Counted from the first letter of the stretch, positions 7,819 through 16,990 are shown. The stretch: 33,784 nucleotides of DNA from Streptomyces griseus (GCA_943330705.2 CALQIT020000024.1:1-33784), one strand, 5' to 3'. Program-made: numbers and translations. Notes: a model not told the origin generated them from the sequence alone.

Positions 7819-10800
7819 GTGCTAACAAAGACGAGATTACTAGTGGCATTGTTGGTTTTTACTGGACTGCAGTGTCTGGCCTCTGCTTTTAGTAGGACAG
7901 AAGATGAGCGCGCCCGCGATCTGCTCATTGAAAAATTGGGTCGAGTTCAGCTTCAGATAGCGCCGTCGGATCCTTCCTATAATGCAATTACTTTAAGGTT
8001 GGCTGATTTGTATTCGGATCGGGCCCGCCAGTTTTCTCGGCTTGCGGCCGAGTCCAATTGTTCCACAGGCTGTGCCGATGGCAAGCAGGATCGTGATCAA
8101 GCTTTGTCCTTATATAGGCAAGCCCTAGCCAAATTGAGTTTAGAGACCAGCTTAGAAAGCAGCTCAGAAAATAGCCTAGCGACTCAGGCCAAAATTCATT
8201 CGCAGATGGGCCATCTTTTAGAGCTCAACGCCGATGCCGCAAGTGCAATGAAAAGCTATGAGCTAGTTCTTCAGTTGGCGGTGACACCAGAGCAAAAATC
8301 CGAAGCCGAGCTGTCTTTGGCTGAAATCTATTTTAAAAAGCGTGAGTGGTTAAAGGCATTGGCACACTACGAAGTTGTGGTTGCTATTCCAGGGGGAAGC
8401 AGTCGCAATTTGGCGTCTTACCGAAGATCCTGGTGTCTATTTAATACAGGACAGATTGACAAGGCTATTGGTGCGCTAACAGAAACCCTGAAGGCCTCTT
8501 CGGACAGGCAGTTTCAAGAAGAAGCTTCACGGGATTTGGCCACGTTTTTTGCGAAACGATCGGGCTCTTTGGCTGATGCAGAAGCTTTGTTTTCTTTATC
8601 CCCGGAAACAACCAAAGTTCAGAACCTTGCTTTTTTAGCCTCAGAGTTTGAGCGTCTAGGTCAGAATTCCACGGCCATTGATATTTGGCAGCTGGCCTAC
8701 CAAAAGCAGACCGACCCGCGAGAGCGCATTGAAAGTCAGATTCATTTGACCTCGCTGCGAATGACGGGGGCGCGAAAGAGTGAAGCGCTAGAATCCTATC
8801 GGGTGGCTTTGGACCTATGGGGGTCGATCGCGGCATGCCAGGCGCCGGGCGAATCGTGCAAGGAATTCAAAAGTCGAATCAAGAATATTTTGGTCGACTG
8901 GAATTCAGCTGAAAAGAAAAATCCCAGCGAAGAGCTTGCCATGGGCTATCAGCTTTATTTGGCTGTCTTCCGCAGCGAAAGTGATATGAATATGTGGGCC
9001 GCAAAAGTTGCAGAGACACAAAAAAAATATGTGACTGCAGTCCAGTATTTTCACCAGGCAGCAACTTTTGATTCCGCGCAAAAAGAGTTCGCATTGTTGG
9101 CGGCCATTGAAACGGCAGAAATCTCTGAAGACAAAGATCTTTTGCAAAAGACATATCAAACTTATCTAGAGAAATCCACAGATAGAAAAAAGGCACTTGA
9201 AGTTGAGTATCAAATAGCACATCTGGTTTATCAGGCCGGTGATTACAAAACATCTTCTGAACAATTAAAAAAGATTGCGCTGACTGCGGGCGCACAGGGC
9301 CAGACGATCAAACGACAAGCTGCAGATTTGGCTTTGGACGCGTTGGCCATGCTAAAAGATGACGTCCAGCTGGATATTTGGAGCCAAGAGTTTGCGTTGG
9401 CCTTGCCTGAGTTTCAGACTGAGTTTCTAAGCATCTCGCGCAAAGCTATTCTGAATCAAGTCGCCGCATCCTCGAAGCAGGAATCAACTTCGGCCTCAAA
9501 GCAGGAGCTCAATTCTCCTAATTCTCCTAATTCTCCTAATTCTCCTAATTCTCTTTGGACCCTATTGATGAAGTATAATTTGGTCAGCGCAACCGAGCAG
9601 GAGAAAACTCTTTTTTACAAAAATAAGTTAATCTTAGCTGAAAAGATGGGAAAGTTGCCAGAGGCCCGGCGTTCAGCAGATGAGCTTCTGACGATGACAG
9701 GATTAAGTCCCGAAGACTTAAGCTATGCCCTTTCGAGAAAAGCCTGGTTGTCTGAAATGGCTCTTGATTTTGAGGGGGCCTTTCACGCGACTGAAAAATT
9801 GCGCGATAACTCGGAAGCAAAAAGTTTAAAGCTTGCGATGTATGCCGATCTGGCAGCGAAGGATTCCCGCGGCTTTTATGCTGATTTTTTAAAGGTCTCG
9901 AAAGATCAAGCTAAAAAAATTGCAATAGCAGCGTTGTTGGTCAGAACAGCAAAGGATTCAGCACTTGAGATCGAGAAACAAAAGTCCTTATTGGCAACCA
10001 AGCCAGACCTTTTGGCCGAACTTTACCTGCAGAGTTATGCCGACCAAGGGAAGTCAGAAATAATTCACAAAGCTTTGGAAAATCCCTTGGATTTGCGCAA
10101 GACGGCCTCGGGAAAAATATTATTGCGACAAGCACTACTTTCTGAATATCAAAAGTTGGCAACAGAGATTGCAAAGCACAAGTTGGACGGTTCCACGCAA
10201 AGGAAAATGACAACGTCGCTAAAGGCCCGGCTTCTGCTGCTGGACAAGGGTGAAAAGTTAGCTAAACGGACCGTCGAGGCTCAGGATTGGTCAGCTCAGT
10301 TGTTGTCTTTGACCTTGCTGGCCGGTGAAAGTGAAAGATTCTACCAAGATATTTTAGCGCTGCCCGTGCCCGCGGAACTAGATCCGCAACAGGAGCAAGA
10401 GTATCTTCAGTTGTTAAGTCAACAAGCGGCCCCTCATCAATTAAAAGCCAACGATCTTAAAGTAAAGATCTCTGAATTTTGGGCTCAAGAAAAAGCTGTC
10501 GAGCAGTTAAAGCTTGCGATAACGACTTCGCAGGGCTCGATGCGAAAACTGTTTCAGCAGGAGTATGATTTAGTTTTATCTGTTGCTCCGGCGGGGTCCG
10601 CGGCAGCAGCCGCAAAGGGTCAAGCTATATCCGGGCAAACTGCCCAGCAAACAAGGTTGCCTGACCCGGCAGAAATCGAAAAAGCAAGACAAGAGGTCCG
10701 CGAAAACCCCTGGAGTCGCAACAAACTCGAAGCCTTGTTGTCGCTAGAGAAACTTGTTGGTCGGCATGTGATGGTTGACTATCTGGAAGGGCGAATCGTG

Positions 10801-10872
10801 GCTTTAAAAGCGGATTTGAAAGAGAATTTGAAAGAGAATTTGACAGTGGAAGAGGTGTCCCGTGCCAAGTAA
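7819..10872 (+). CDS. Large periplasmic helical-repeat (TPR) protein of the gliding-like cluster
   Basis: 1017 residues from a GTG with GGAGG upstream. A signal peptide is visible (hydrophobic segment about 7-22, cleavage after A-S-A). The rest is nearly all alpha-helical with TPR-like units, for example L-A-E-I-Y-F-K-K-R-E-W-L-K-A-L-A-H-Y and A-S-Y-R-R-S-W-C-L-F-N-T-G-Q-I-D-K-A. About residue 565 there is a P-N-S repeat linker encoded by 9-base repeats (9511-9546), and the C-terminus has a K-E-N-L repeat. Long periplasmic TPR proteins are components of the Myxococcus Glt gliding complex; this occupies a comparable place. Its last 11 bases overlap the next gene. Exact orthology is not claimed. 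Confidence 0.85.
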   Translation: MLTKTRLLVALLVFTGLQCLASAFSRTEDERARDLLIEKLGRVQLQIAPSDPSYNAITLRLADLYSDRARQFSRLAAESNCSTGCADGKQDRDQALSLYRQALAKLSLETSLESSSENSLATQAKIHSQMGHLLELNADAASAMKSYELVLQLAVTPEQKSEAELSLAEIYFKKREWLKALAHYEVVVAIPGGSSRNLASYRRSWCLFNTGQIDKAIGALTETLKASSDRQFQEEASRDLATFFAKRSGSLADAEALFSLSPETTKVQNLAFLASEFERLGQNSTAIDIWQLAYQKQTDPRERIESQIHLTSLRMTGARKSEALESYRVALDLWGSIAACQAPGESCKEFKSRIKNILVDWNSAEKKNPSEELAMGYQLYLAVFRSESDMNMWAAKVAETQKKYVTAVQYFHQAATFDSAQKEFALLAAIETAEISEDKDLLQKTYQTYLEKSTDRKKALEVEYQIAHLVYQAGDYKTSSEQLKKIALTAGAQGQTIKRQAADLALDALAMLKDDVQLDIWSQEFALALPEFQTEFLSISRKAILNQVAASSKQESTSASKQELNSPNSPNSPNSPNSLWTLLMKYNLVSATEQEKTLFYKNKLILAEKMGKLPEARRSADELLTMTGLSPEDLSYALSRKAWLSEMALDFEGAFHATEKLRDNSEAKSLKLAMYADLAAKDSRGFYADFLKVSKDQAKKIAIAALLVRTAKDSALEIEKQKSLLATKPDLLAELYLQSYADQGKSEIIHKALENPLDLRKTASGKILLRQALLSEYQKLATEIAKHKLDGSTQRKMTTSLKARLLLLDKGEKLAKRTVEAQDWSAQLLSLTLLAGESERFYQDILALPVPAELDPQQEQEYLQLLSQQAAPHQLKANDLKVKISEFWAQEKAVEQLKLAITTSQGSMRKLFQQEYDLVLSVAPAGSAAAAAKGQAISGQTAQQTRLPDPAEIEKARQEVRENPWSRNKLEALLSLEKLVGRHVMVDYLEGRIVALKADLKENLKENLTVEEVSRAK
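9511..9554 (+). repeat. 9-bp in-frame tandem repeat (Asn-Ser-Pro linker)
   Basis: AATTCTCCT is repeated four times without change (9511-9546), followed by a partial unit, encoding N-S-P repeats between two helical regions of the large TPR protein. The identity at DNA level suggests recent slippage. Confidence 0.9.
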
Positions 10873-11194
10873 ATGCGTCGCAAAAATAGGTGCTCTGTCG
10901 CTAGTCGTCTTCGCGTTTTTCAATGGTTTTGCTTCGCAGCCTTTATTTGCAGCCACTGAAAAGACAACCGAAAAAACGATCGAAAAACCGATCGAAAAAA
11001 CAACCGCAAAAACAACCGCAAAAACAACCAAGAAGACGACCGAGGTTAGTTTTGAAGACGTTTTAGTTCAAGGTAAGTATCATTTCTCTGACGAGGCCGT
11101 AACAACCGTGGAAGAGGATAAAGTTCTAGACGCGCTTTTAGGCGTGCGCAAAGACTTTCAAGATAGGATAAAAAAATCCGCGGAGAGATTCTAA
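10862..11194 (+). CDS. Small secreted Lys/Thr-rich repeat protein
   Basis: 110 residues from a GTG preceded by GAGG, overlapping the TPR gene by 11 bases. It has a signal peptide (hydrophobic about 8-25, cleavage near F-A-A), then a low-complexity stretch of T-E-K-T / T-A-K-T repeats (about 31-60) encoded by 12-base DNA repeats, then a charged C-terminal region predicted to be helical. The stop overlaps the next ATG (TAATG). Its position between the large TPR protein and the TonB-like protein suggests a periplasmic linker or adaptor of the same machine. I do not recognise a family. Confidence 0.75.
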   Translation: MPSKCVAKIGALSLVVFAFFNGFASQPLFAATEKTTEKTIEKPIEKTTAKTTAKTTKKTTEVSFEDVLVQGKYHFSDEAVTTVEEDKVLDALLGVRKDFQDRIKKSAERF

Positions 11195-12360
11195 TGCCAA
11201 AGCCAACGGGTTCTTCCCAACCAAAAATTACGAAACTTATTCTTGAAAATAATAGTGGCCAAACCGTGCGAACTTTTTTGCTTAAGGGGGAAGCCGCTAC
11301 CCTTGTGCAGCGAAAGGACACCCGTCGCTTAGAGTTAATTTCGGATTGTGCAAGTCTAGAGTCCCGACAAATCAAGTTCGAGATCCTTGGCCAAGTTCAA
11401 GTCGAGTCCCTGTTGCAGCAACCTTTTGCGGTTTCAAGTTGGGGGCAATTGAGACTGGCCCCAGATTCTGGCGTTTCGGTTTTGCAAAACGTGCAGCCAC
11501 AGCAGGAATCGGGGCGGGATTGGCAAAAGGTTATGGCAGGTGTCGGTATAGCGGCCCTGTTGATAATAATCTTTGCGGCAGTTCGTCCAGAGCCAACAGA
11601 AAAAATCGAGGCCGAACTAAGACAGCAGCTTGTAAATATAGTAAAGCACATTCCCCTTAGAAAAAGCATTCCGCTCACTAATCAAGTTGCCACCAGCACC
11701 AGCCAAGAAGCGGTGATACAAAAAACCAAGGTGCAAAATTCAGTCAAGCGTCTTGGGGCTCTTGCTGTTTTGGGCAGTTTAAATTCGGGGGCCCAAAAAG
11801 GTGGCTTAAACTTGGCGGCCGTAAATACGACGGCTGGTCCGGGCTTAGGCGGGACAGCTGGTTCGGGTGGCGTGCAAACCTCGCTTTACGGCAAAGGTCT
11901 TGTCGGTGCACCTCTTGGCGCTGGTGCAAATTTGCAGGGTGGAGGCGGCTATGGAACCAAAGGTAAAGGCGGAGGCCGCGCCGGTTTTGGGACTTTAAGT
12001 TTGGTTGGCTCTTCGGGTGCCAATCCGATTCCGTTAGGCAAAGAGGCCATTGTCGGCGGGGGAATTGATAAGGATTTGATAGCCGCAGTTATCAATAAAA
12101 ATTTAGGACAAATTCGCTTTTGTTACGAGCAAGGCCTGCAAGGGGACCCTGCCCTAACGGGTCGGGTAGCAGTTGATTTTACCATTGGCGGCAGTGGGGC
12201 CGTAAAGATTGCCGGTGTTGGCAATACGACTTTGAATTCAAAATTGGTTGAAGACTGTATTTTAGTGCGTTTGAAGACCTGGAAGTTTCCTTTGCCGGAA
12301 GGCGGGATGGACGTCAAGGTTTCATACCCATTTGTATTGCGGCGATCTGGAAATGGATAA
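11194..12360 (+). CDS. AgmX/PglI-type TonB-like envelope-spanning protein
   Basis: 388 residues. A cytoplasmic N-terminal beta-rich domain (about 10-100) is followed by one membrane helix (about 112-130) and a long Gly-rich periplasmic linker (about 200-285). The C-terminal domain (288-385) has G-G-G-I-D-K-D-L-I, then I-R-F-C-Y-E-Q-G-L, G-R-V-A-V-D-F-T-I and Y-P-F-V-L-R-R. That is the AgmX/PglI C-terminal domain found in Myxococcus GltG/GltJ-type gliding proteins, resembling TonB. These proteins link the inner-membrane motor to outer-membrane components. Two cysteines in the C-terminal domain (310 and 355) could form a disulfide. The N-terminal domain may be a degenerate FHA or similar module; I cannot identify it. 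Confidence 0.88.
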   Translation: MPKPTGSSQPKITKLILENNSGQTVRTFLLKGEAATLVQRKDTRRLELISDCASLESRQIKFEILGQVQVESLLQQPFAVSSWGQLRLAPDSGVSVLQNVQPQQESGRDWQKVMAGVGIAALLIIIFAAVRPEPTEKIEAELRQQLVNIVKHIPLRKSIPLTNQVATSTSQEAVIQKTKVQNSVKRLGALAVLGSLNSGAQKGGLNLAAVNTTAGPGLGGTAGSGGVQTSLYGKGLVGAPLGAGANLQGGGGYGTKGKGGGRAGFGTLSLVGSSGANPIPLGKEAIVGGGIDKDLIAAVINKNLGQIRFCYEQGLQGDPALTGRVAVDFTIGGSGAVKIAGVGNTTLNSKLVEDCILVRLKTWKFPLPEGGMDVKVSYPFVLRRSGNG

Positions 12361-12370
12361 GGGGGAGCGA

Positions 12371-13618
12371 ATGAGTTTTTTAAATAGATTTGCCTTGTTG
12401 TTGCTGGTGGCGGGATTTGTCGGCGGATGCACCTTGGAAAAAGATATCAAGAACTGGGGCAAACAAAATCCCCTGGGTGAGAAACCAGATGATATTCAAA
12501 ACGGAGAACCTCCGCAAAAGCCGGTTAAAAAAACGCCAGCGATTCCCGTGGATGCGATTCGAATCGATTCACCCGTAGAGGAGTTTCAGTTCACCGAGGG
12601 TGCAGCTTCGGACTACAGCATTTCGTTTCGAATTCTAAATCCAGAGGTTATGGGTGTTTTAAGTTTCGATGGGCTGGAACAACTAGAGGGCGCAAGCTTT
12701 GATCCAGTTAAAGGTGTTCTGCACTGGCAGCCGAAAGATGATTTGGTTAAAAAAGAGGGCAAGCTTCTTTTGCGATCTACAATTAAAGCAGTGGTAACCA
12801 CAGATGCTGAAAATGCGATGATTGCCGAACGAACTTTTCAGGTGGTTGTCTATCGCGCTTTGTCGACCCCTAGAATTTCGTCAATGGGTTCATCAGATTT
12901 ACTAGAAAGTATTGTCGAGGGCGAAAATCGCATTTTTACAGTTGAAGTTCATGATACGGATTCAACCGAGGCTCTTCCTCCGCGAATTGAAATTTTCGCC
13001 CCGGATGTGGTTAAGCGATCTGCTTATGCAAATGGCGCAGCCTACACCAGTTGCGGTTCTGCTGTGAAATTGGCGACATTGGGCGATTGGGCTTTTCGAT
13101 GTAAGGTTGAAACCAAGGATCTTGAGCTTACTCGGGATGTAACTCGCTATTATTTTGCAATGCGGGCTGCTTCTGGCCAAGGTTTGGTTTCTGCCATTCG
13201 CGAAAACGACTTTTCCATAGAAACAAATGTCAGTGAACCGGTTTGGTCCGAAGGGTCTAGTAATTTTAAAGAAGTCACATTCAAACGGCGCAAATTGAAC
13301 GAATTTGGTTTTTTTGTCATGGATCCAAAAATGGAGGGTCAAATCGAAGTCACGGTTGATCCAAAGGATTTACCATCCAACGGAACTCTGCCGAAAGAAG
13401 CTTCGTGCAAAAGTGTTAATTCTGATGCCCATGTTTCGTATTGCGTATTGAAGTGGAATCCACCAGCCCAAAGTGCAGAAAAGTTTTTGCTCATATTTTC
13501 TGCCAGGAACAGCAGTCCGAATTCGTCATCATCATTGGAGGCAAGCCAGAAATTTCATTTAGTCATTGGCTTGAATCGGAAACGGACAATGGGAATTGCC
13601 GATGGAGGTCAGCGATGA
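12371..13618 (+). CDS. Lipoprotein with an Ig-like (cadherin/He_PIG-type) domain
   Basis: The ATG at 12371 is preferred over an in-frame one at 12332 because GGGGGAG precedes it and it starts the signal peptide directly; the upstream one lies inside the preceding gene. The signal ends in V-G-G-C, giving lipidation at Cys20, with Thr at +2, which favours outer-membrane sorting. The first domain (about 55-160) ends with F-D-P-V-K-G-V-L-H-W-Q-P, the hallmark of a putative Ig domain. Two more beta-rich domains follow, without recognised motifs. The length is 415 residues. It overlaps the beta-barrel gene start (ATGA). Probably an outer-membrane-anchored accessory or adhesion component of the machine. 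Confidence 0.82.
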   Translation: MSFLNRFALLLLVAGFVGGCTLEKDIKNWGKQNPLGEKPDDIQNGEPPQKPVKKTPAIPVDAIRIDSPVEEFQFTEGAASDYSISFRILNPEVMGVLSFDGLEQLEGASFDPVKGVLHWQPKDDLVKKEGKLLLRSTIKAVVTTDAENAMIAERTFQVVVYRALSTPRISSMGSSDLLESIVEGENRIFTVEVHDTDSTEALPPRIEIFAPDVVKRSAYANGAAYTSCGSAVKLATLGDWAFRCKVETKDLELTRDVTRYYFAMRAASGQGLVSAIRENDFSIETNVSEPVWSEGSSNFKEVTFKRRKLNEFGFFVMDPKMEGQIEVTVDPKDLPSNGTLPKEASCKSVNSDAHVSYCVLKWNPPAQSAEKFLLIFSARNSSPNSSSSLEASQKFHLVIGLNRKRTMGIADGGQR

Positions 13619-14307
13619 AAGCCTATTTTGTGATTTGTTGCATGATAATAGTCAGTTTGCAGGCGACGGCCGACGAGCTGATGAAGGACTTTGATTCATT
13701 GGGTGGCAACGATGTCTTGCTAGAAAAAACACAAGCCTTGCAGGGGAAGAGCACGACCTACGTGGTGCAAAATAGAATTGTCAATCGGCGCGGCCGCGTT
13801 GAGCTATCACCCGAATACTCCAACGTCTTAGGGGGTGATCCCTATACCGCAACTTCGCAGTGGGGATTAAATGCTCATCTTCATTTAAATCCTAGATGGA
13901 GTGTGGGTGTCAAATATTCCCATATGGTCAATAGCCTAAAAGCAGAAGGCGAAAATTTAATTTCAGATACTTCAATTTTAGGCAGGGCCTATATTCCCGA
14001 TATTGACTACCCCATCAGTCAAACCATGGCGCTAGTGAATTGGTACCCGATTTATGGCAAAATGAATATTTTGGACGCTGGAATTTCCCACTTTGATGTC
14101 TATCTGGTTTTAGGTAACGGACAAATTGAACTTAAGTCAGGTCGCACCAGCACCTGGACCGGAGGCGCTGGGGTTGGTCTGTGGATTTCGCAACATTTAG
14201 CAACGCGGTTAGAGCTGCGTTACCAAAGTTACGAAGCACAAAATTATCAGGGCAAGCAAAAAATGGATTTAACGGTCGCATCGGTGCAAACAGGTTATTT
14301 GTTTTAA
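13615..14307 (+). CDS. Outer-membrane beta-barrel protein (GltA/GltB-like position)
   Basis: Started at the ATG at 13615, which has GGAGG at 13604-13608 and opens a signal peptide (M-K-A-Y-F-V-I, cleavage after A-T-A). An earlier in-frame ATG at 13441 lies inside the lipoprotein gene. 230 residues. After a short N-terminal helix region the protein is a run of alternating-pattern strands (for example W-G-L-N-A-H-L-H-L, W-S-V-G-V-K-Y-S, A-T-R-L-E-L-R-Y-Q) and ends in Phe, as barrels recognised by the BAM machinery do. Small barrels of this sort occur in the Myxococcus gliding complex. Confident barrel; orthology is inference from context. Confidence 0.85.
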   Translation: MKAYFVICCMIIVSLQATADELMKDFDSLGGNDVLLEKTQALQGKSTTYVVQNRIVNRRGRVELSPEYSNVLGGDPYTATSQWGLNAHLHLNPRWSVGVKYSHMVNSLKAEGENLISDTSILGRAYIPDIDYPISQTMALVNWYPIYGKMNILDAGISHFDVYLVLGNGQIELKSGRTSTWTGGAGVGLWISQHLATRLELRYQSYEAQNYQGKQKMDLTVASVQTGYLF

Positions 14308-14317
14308 GAGGTGAACT

Positions 14318-15979
14318 GTGCGTGATAAGTGGTTTTCACTTTTAGGTCTTGGGATTATTTTTCTAGGCACTGCCTTGCAAGAGCAAGCAATCGCTGAAGA
14401 CGATTTGCTTTCAATCTTAGCGGGCCCGCGCGCCCAAGATGGGGCAGCCGCCCAGCCAGGAGATGCGGCAGCAGCCCAGCCAGGAGACGCGGCAGCCGCT
14501 CAATTGCGGCGAACGCCATTGCGCGGACTTTTGTCTGTGCTGAATGCCGAGCAAAATATATTTTTTGGATTTTTAGAAGCAAAGGAATGGGACAAGGCCC
14601 TTTATCAGTGGGGAAGTGCTTTCGCAGATTCAAGTTTTGCGAAAACTCCGAATGGCCAGGCTTTTTATGCCTGGTTAATGGCAAAAAATGGTCTGACCTT
14701 GCTGGGCCTTGAAAGACTGCTTTCGATCGCTTCGCCAGAGACAATTGCAAAGGACTTAGAAAGCGAATGGAAATCAGTTGTTCCTAGTAATCATGAAGTC
14801 TGGTCGAATGTGCGGCCATCACTTTGGCAGAACATTTGGACCCAGTGGTATGGGTCGGCGGTCGAGGTTCGCGTGCGCGGTCGCGACCTAATCATTGGTG
14901 AAAAGTCTGAAGAGATTAAGGATTTACTCAGTAAAGCTCAACCGAACTCGCCGGAGTATGCATGGCTGGTTTGGCAACTGACTATCGGTTTTAGTGCAAA
15001 GGATCCAGGGCGGTCCGCCCAGAGTTTAGCCCATTTGATGAAAGTCAAAAATGGCCCGGTGGGTGATGATCTGATGAATCTGACGGCGGCCAGGGTTTTA
15101 TACCAAAATGGGTTTTTAGATGCGGCAATTAAGTACTACGAAAAAATTCAAAAGAATTCTGACTATTGGCTAGATGCTCAAGAAGAAATCGGATGGTCTT
15201 ATTTAAGAAAAGGCCAGCCGCAAAATACCGTGGCCGTAACTCAGACTCTTGCAAGTAAACACTTTGTTAAAATGGCAGGTCCCGAGGCCTTATTTTTGCG
15301 GTCCTTAGCGCAGCTTAAAATTTGTGACTACACTTCGGTCGCTCAAAGTTTAAATCAATTCCGCGAAGTTTTTAAGCCACGCGCTTTGGCAATGATAAAG
15401 CTAAGTCACGGTGAGGCCAAAGAGACCGTGCGAAAATTGTCAGAAAGAATGCAGCTTGGTTCAATCAAAACCGCCGATCTTGGGCGGGATTGGGAAGAGC
15501 TTCCGCGCATGGTAACTCGTGATCATCTATTGAAGCAGCAAGCAAGCTACGAGGCTCGGCTTAAAGCTGAAAGTGCTATTGCCGGCCAGCTGTATGCACA
15601 ATCATTAAGTGGCGGCAGTGCAACGATTGGTTTTCAGGGTGATCTGGAAAAATTTCGACTGAGTATTGATCAGGTCTACAGTCAGGCAAAAGGCGAATTT
15701 GATGGCCGAATCAAGCAGCTGGCAGAAGAAGAGGCCGCTGAAATTCAAAGAATTTTACTGAAAATGCAAATTGTTGAAGCTGAAGTTTTGCAACAATCAA
15801 GCTTAGCCGATCGCATAGTGAAAACAGGCAAGGGTAAAGAGGATGAAAAAATAGGTTCAACTGGTGCTAAGGGGCAGGATCTTTTGGTATTTAAAACAGA
15901 TTCTGAGCTTTGGTTTGACGAACTTTCAAATTACAAAGTCGATGTCAAAGGCGCCTGTCAGGCGTCAAAAAAGAGGTAA
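14318..15979 (+). CDS. Periplasmic TPR-like protein of the gliding-like cluster
   Basis: 553 residues from a GTG with AGAGGTGA just upstream, ten bases after the barrel gene. A signal peptide (about 1-26, cleavage after A-I-A) precedes an Ala/Pro/Gln repeat encoded by two 24-base DNA units (14450-14497), then helical pairs resembling TPRs, such as A-R-V-L-Y-Q-N-G-F-L-D-A-A-I-K-Y-Y and A-Q-E-E-I-G-W-S-Y-L-R-K-G-Q. The C-terminal third is a long charged helix, likely coiled coil. This is the second helical-repeat protein in the operon, with the barrel and AgmX-type genes on one side and a vWA lipoprotein on the other. Confidence 0.82.
   Translation: MRDKWFSLLGLGIIFLGTALQEQAIAEDDLLSILAGPRAQDGAAAQPGDAAAAQPGDAAAAQLRRTPLRGLLSVLNAEQNIFFGFLEAKEWDKALYQWGSAFADSSFAKTPNGQAFYAWLMAKNGLTLLGLERLLSIASPETIAKDLESEWKSVVPSNHEVWSNVRPSLWQNIWTQWYGSAVEVRVRGRDLIIGEKSEEIKDLLSKAQPNSPEYAWLVWQLTIGFSAKDPGRSAQSLAHLMKVKNGPVGDDLMNLTAARVLYQNGFLDAAIKYYEKIQKNSDYWLDAQEEIGWSYLRKGQPQNTVAVTQTLASKHFVKMAGPEALFLRSLAQLKICDYTSVAQSLNQFREVFKPRALAMIKLSHGEAKETVRKLSERMQLGSIKTADLGRDWEELPRMVTRDHLLKQQASYEARLKAESAIAGQLYAQSLSGGSATIGFQGDLEKFRLSIDQVYSQAKGEFDGRIKQLAEEEAAEIQRILLKMQIVEAEVLQQSSLADRIVKTGKGKEDEKIGSTGAKGQDLLVFKTDSELWFDELSNYKVDVKGACQASKKR
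14450..14497 (+). repeat. 24-bp in-frame duplication (Ala-Gln-Pro-Gly-Asp-Ala repeat)
   Basis: Two 24-base units beginning GCCCAGCCAGGAGA differ at only two positions and encode an eight-residue repeat after the signal peptide of the TPR-like protein. Confidence 0.85.
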
Positions 15980-15982
15980 GTC

Positions 15983-16990
15983 ATGGGCCTAGGAAAAACT
16001 TTTTTGTTGGCGGCGGTCGTTGGCCTTGCAGTGTCTTGCTCTCCGGAAAGCAAGAAATTGGTGCCGCCTCCAGCAAAAAACGAACTGCGCAAGAATACCT
16101 CTAAGGCTGCTTTTAATCCGAAAGTAGATATTCTTTTTGTGATTGATAATTCTGGTAGTATGGACGTGCATCAAAATAACTTGGCAAGCAACGTAGAGAA
16201 ATTTACAGCGGGAATCCAGAACAATGCGATTCTTGATTATCATATCGGCGTGACCACAACCTCGGTCGATGAATTTCGAATTCCCGGTTATGGTGGTTGG
16301 CTTTCTGGCAGCCCCCTTTTTGTTGAACGAACGACACCAAATGCAATGCAGGCCTTAGCGAATAATATGCATGTTGGAATCGATGGCTCTGCGACCGAGG
16401 CCGTTTTCCAGCCCGTGGTGATGGCTTTTGATCCTGCAAATTTAACCGGGCATAATCGCGGTTTTTACCGACCCGAAGCCCAGCTGGTTGTGGTTTTTAT
16501 AACGGATGCGGAAGATCAATCGGTATCAACCGGACCTGAGCAATTGATTCAATTTTTAACTGACTTAAAGGGTGGGGATCTTTCTCAGGTTTTAAGTTAC
16601 GCTGTTTATGTTCCCTCTTCGGTGGTTGGTTGCCCTCGCGATCAAGGGATGACCTTGCCCCTTAGAATTGAGGACTTTCTTGATTTAGCCAAAGCAAAAG
16701 CATTCAGTCTTTGTGATCCCGATTTTGGCAAAAAATTGGGCGAGCTTGGGGATGATTTGGTTAAAAGGATAGGGCGTGTCATTCTATTGGATCGGGTTCC
16801 TGATATAAATTCAATTCGTGTTCAGTTTGGCACTCAAAGTATTGCAAAGGATCCAGTGGGCGGCTGGGCTTTTGATCCGGCAAGAAATGCCTTAGTTTTA
16901 GGCTCTGGGATTCAGTGGACAGAGCAACCCGTGGGAACTCAGCTTGAGATCGAGTTCGAACCGCTTGATTCTGTGCTGCCAAAGCAGTAG
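15983..16990 (+). CDS. Lipoprotein with von Willebrand factor A domain
   Basis: 335 residues, three bases after the preceding stop, with AGAGGTAA before the ATG. Signal peptide ends L-A-V-S-C, so lipid attachment at Cys19; Ser at +2. A vWA domain runs from about 46 to 250 with an intact metal-ion-dependent adhesion site: D-N-S-G-S (Asp55, Ser57, Ser59), a Thr at about 138 in G-S-A-T-E, and I-T-D-A-E-D (Asp175). The C-terminal part is beta-rich. Intact MIDAS domains bind protein ligands through a divalent metal. As the last member of the envelope cluster it could be an outer-membrane or surface contact protein. Not part of the canonical Myxococcus set as I know it. Confidence 0.87.
   Translation: MGLGKTFLLAAVVGLAVSCSPESKKLVPPPAKNELRKNTSKAAFNPKVDILFVIDNSGSMDVHQNNLASNVEKFTAGIQNNAILDYHIGVTTTSVDEFRIPGYGGWLSGSPLFVERTTPNAMQALANNMHVGIDGSATEAVFQPVVMAFDPANLTGHNRGFYRPEAQLVVVFITDAEDQSVSTGPEQLIQFLTDLKGGDLSQVLSYAVYVPSSVVGCPRDQGMTLPLRIEDFLDLAKAKAFSLCDPDFGKKLGELGDDLVKRIGRVILLDRVPDINSIRVQFGTQSIAKDPVGGWAFDPARNALVLGSGIQWTEQPVGTQLEIEFEPLDSVLPKQ

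Noticed and set aside
8465-9295. Minus-strand frames within the large TPR gene
   Set aside because: Antisense to a gene with signal peptide, ribosome site and operon context; compositionally unlike proteins.
7819-10872. Lipoprotein reading of the large TPR protein (cysteine in the signal region)
   Set aside because: The residues before the cysteine (G-L-Q-C) do not fit a lipobox, and a signal peptidase I site A-S-A follows.
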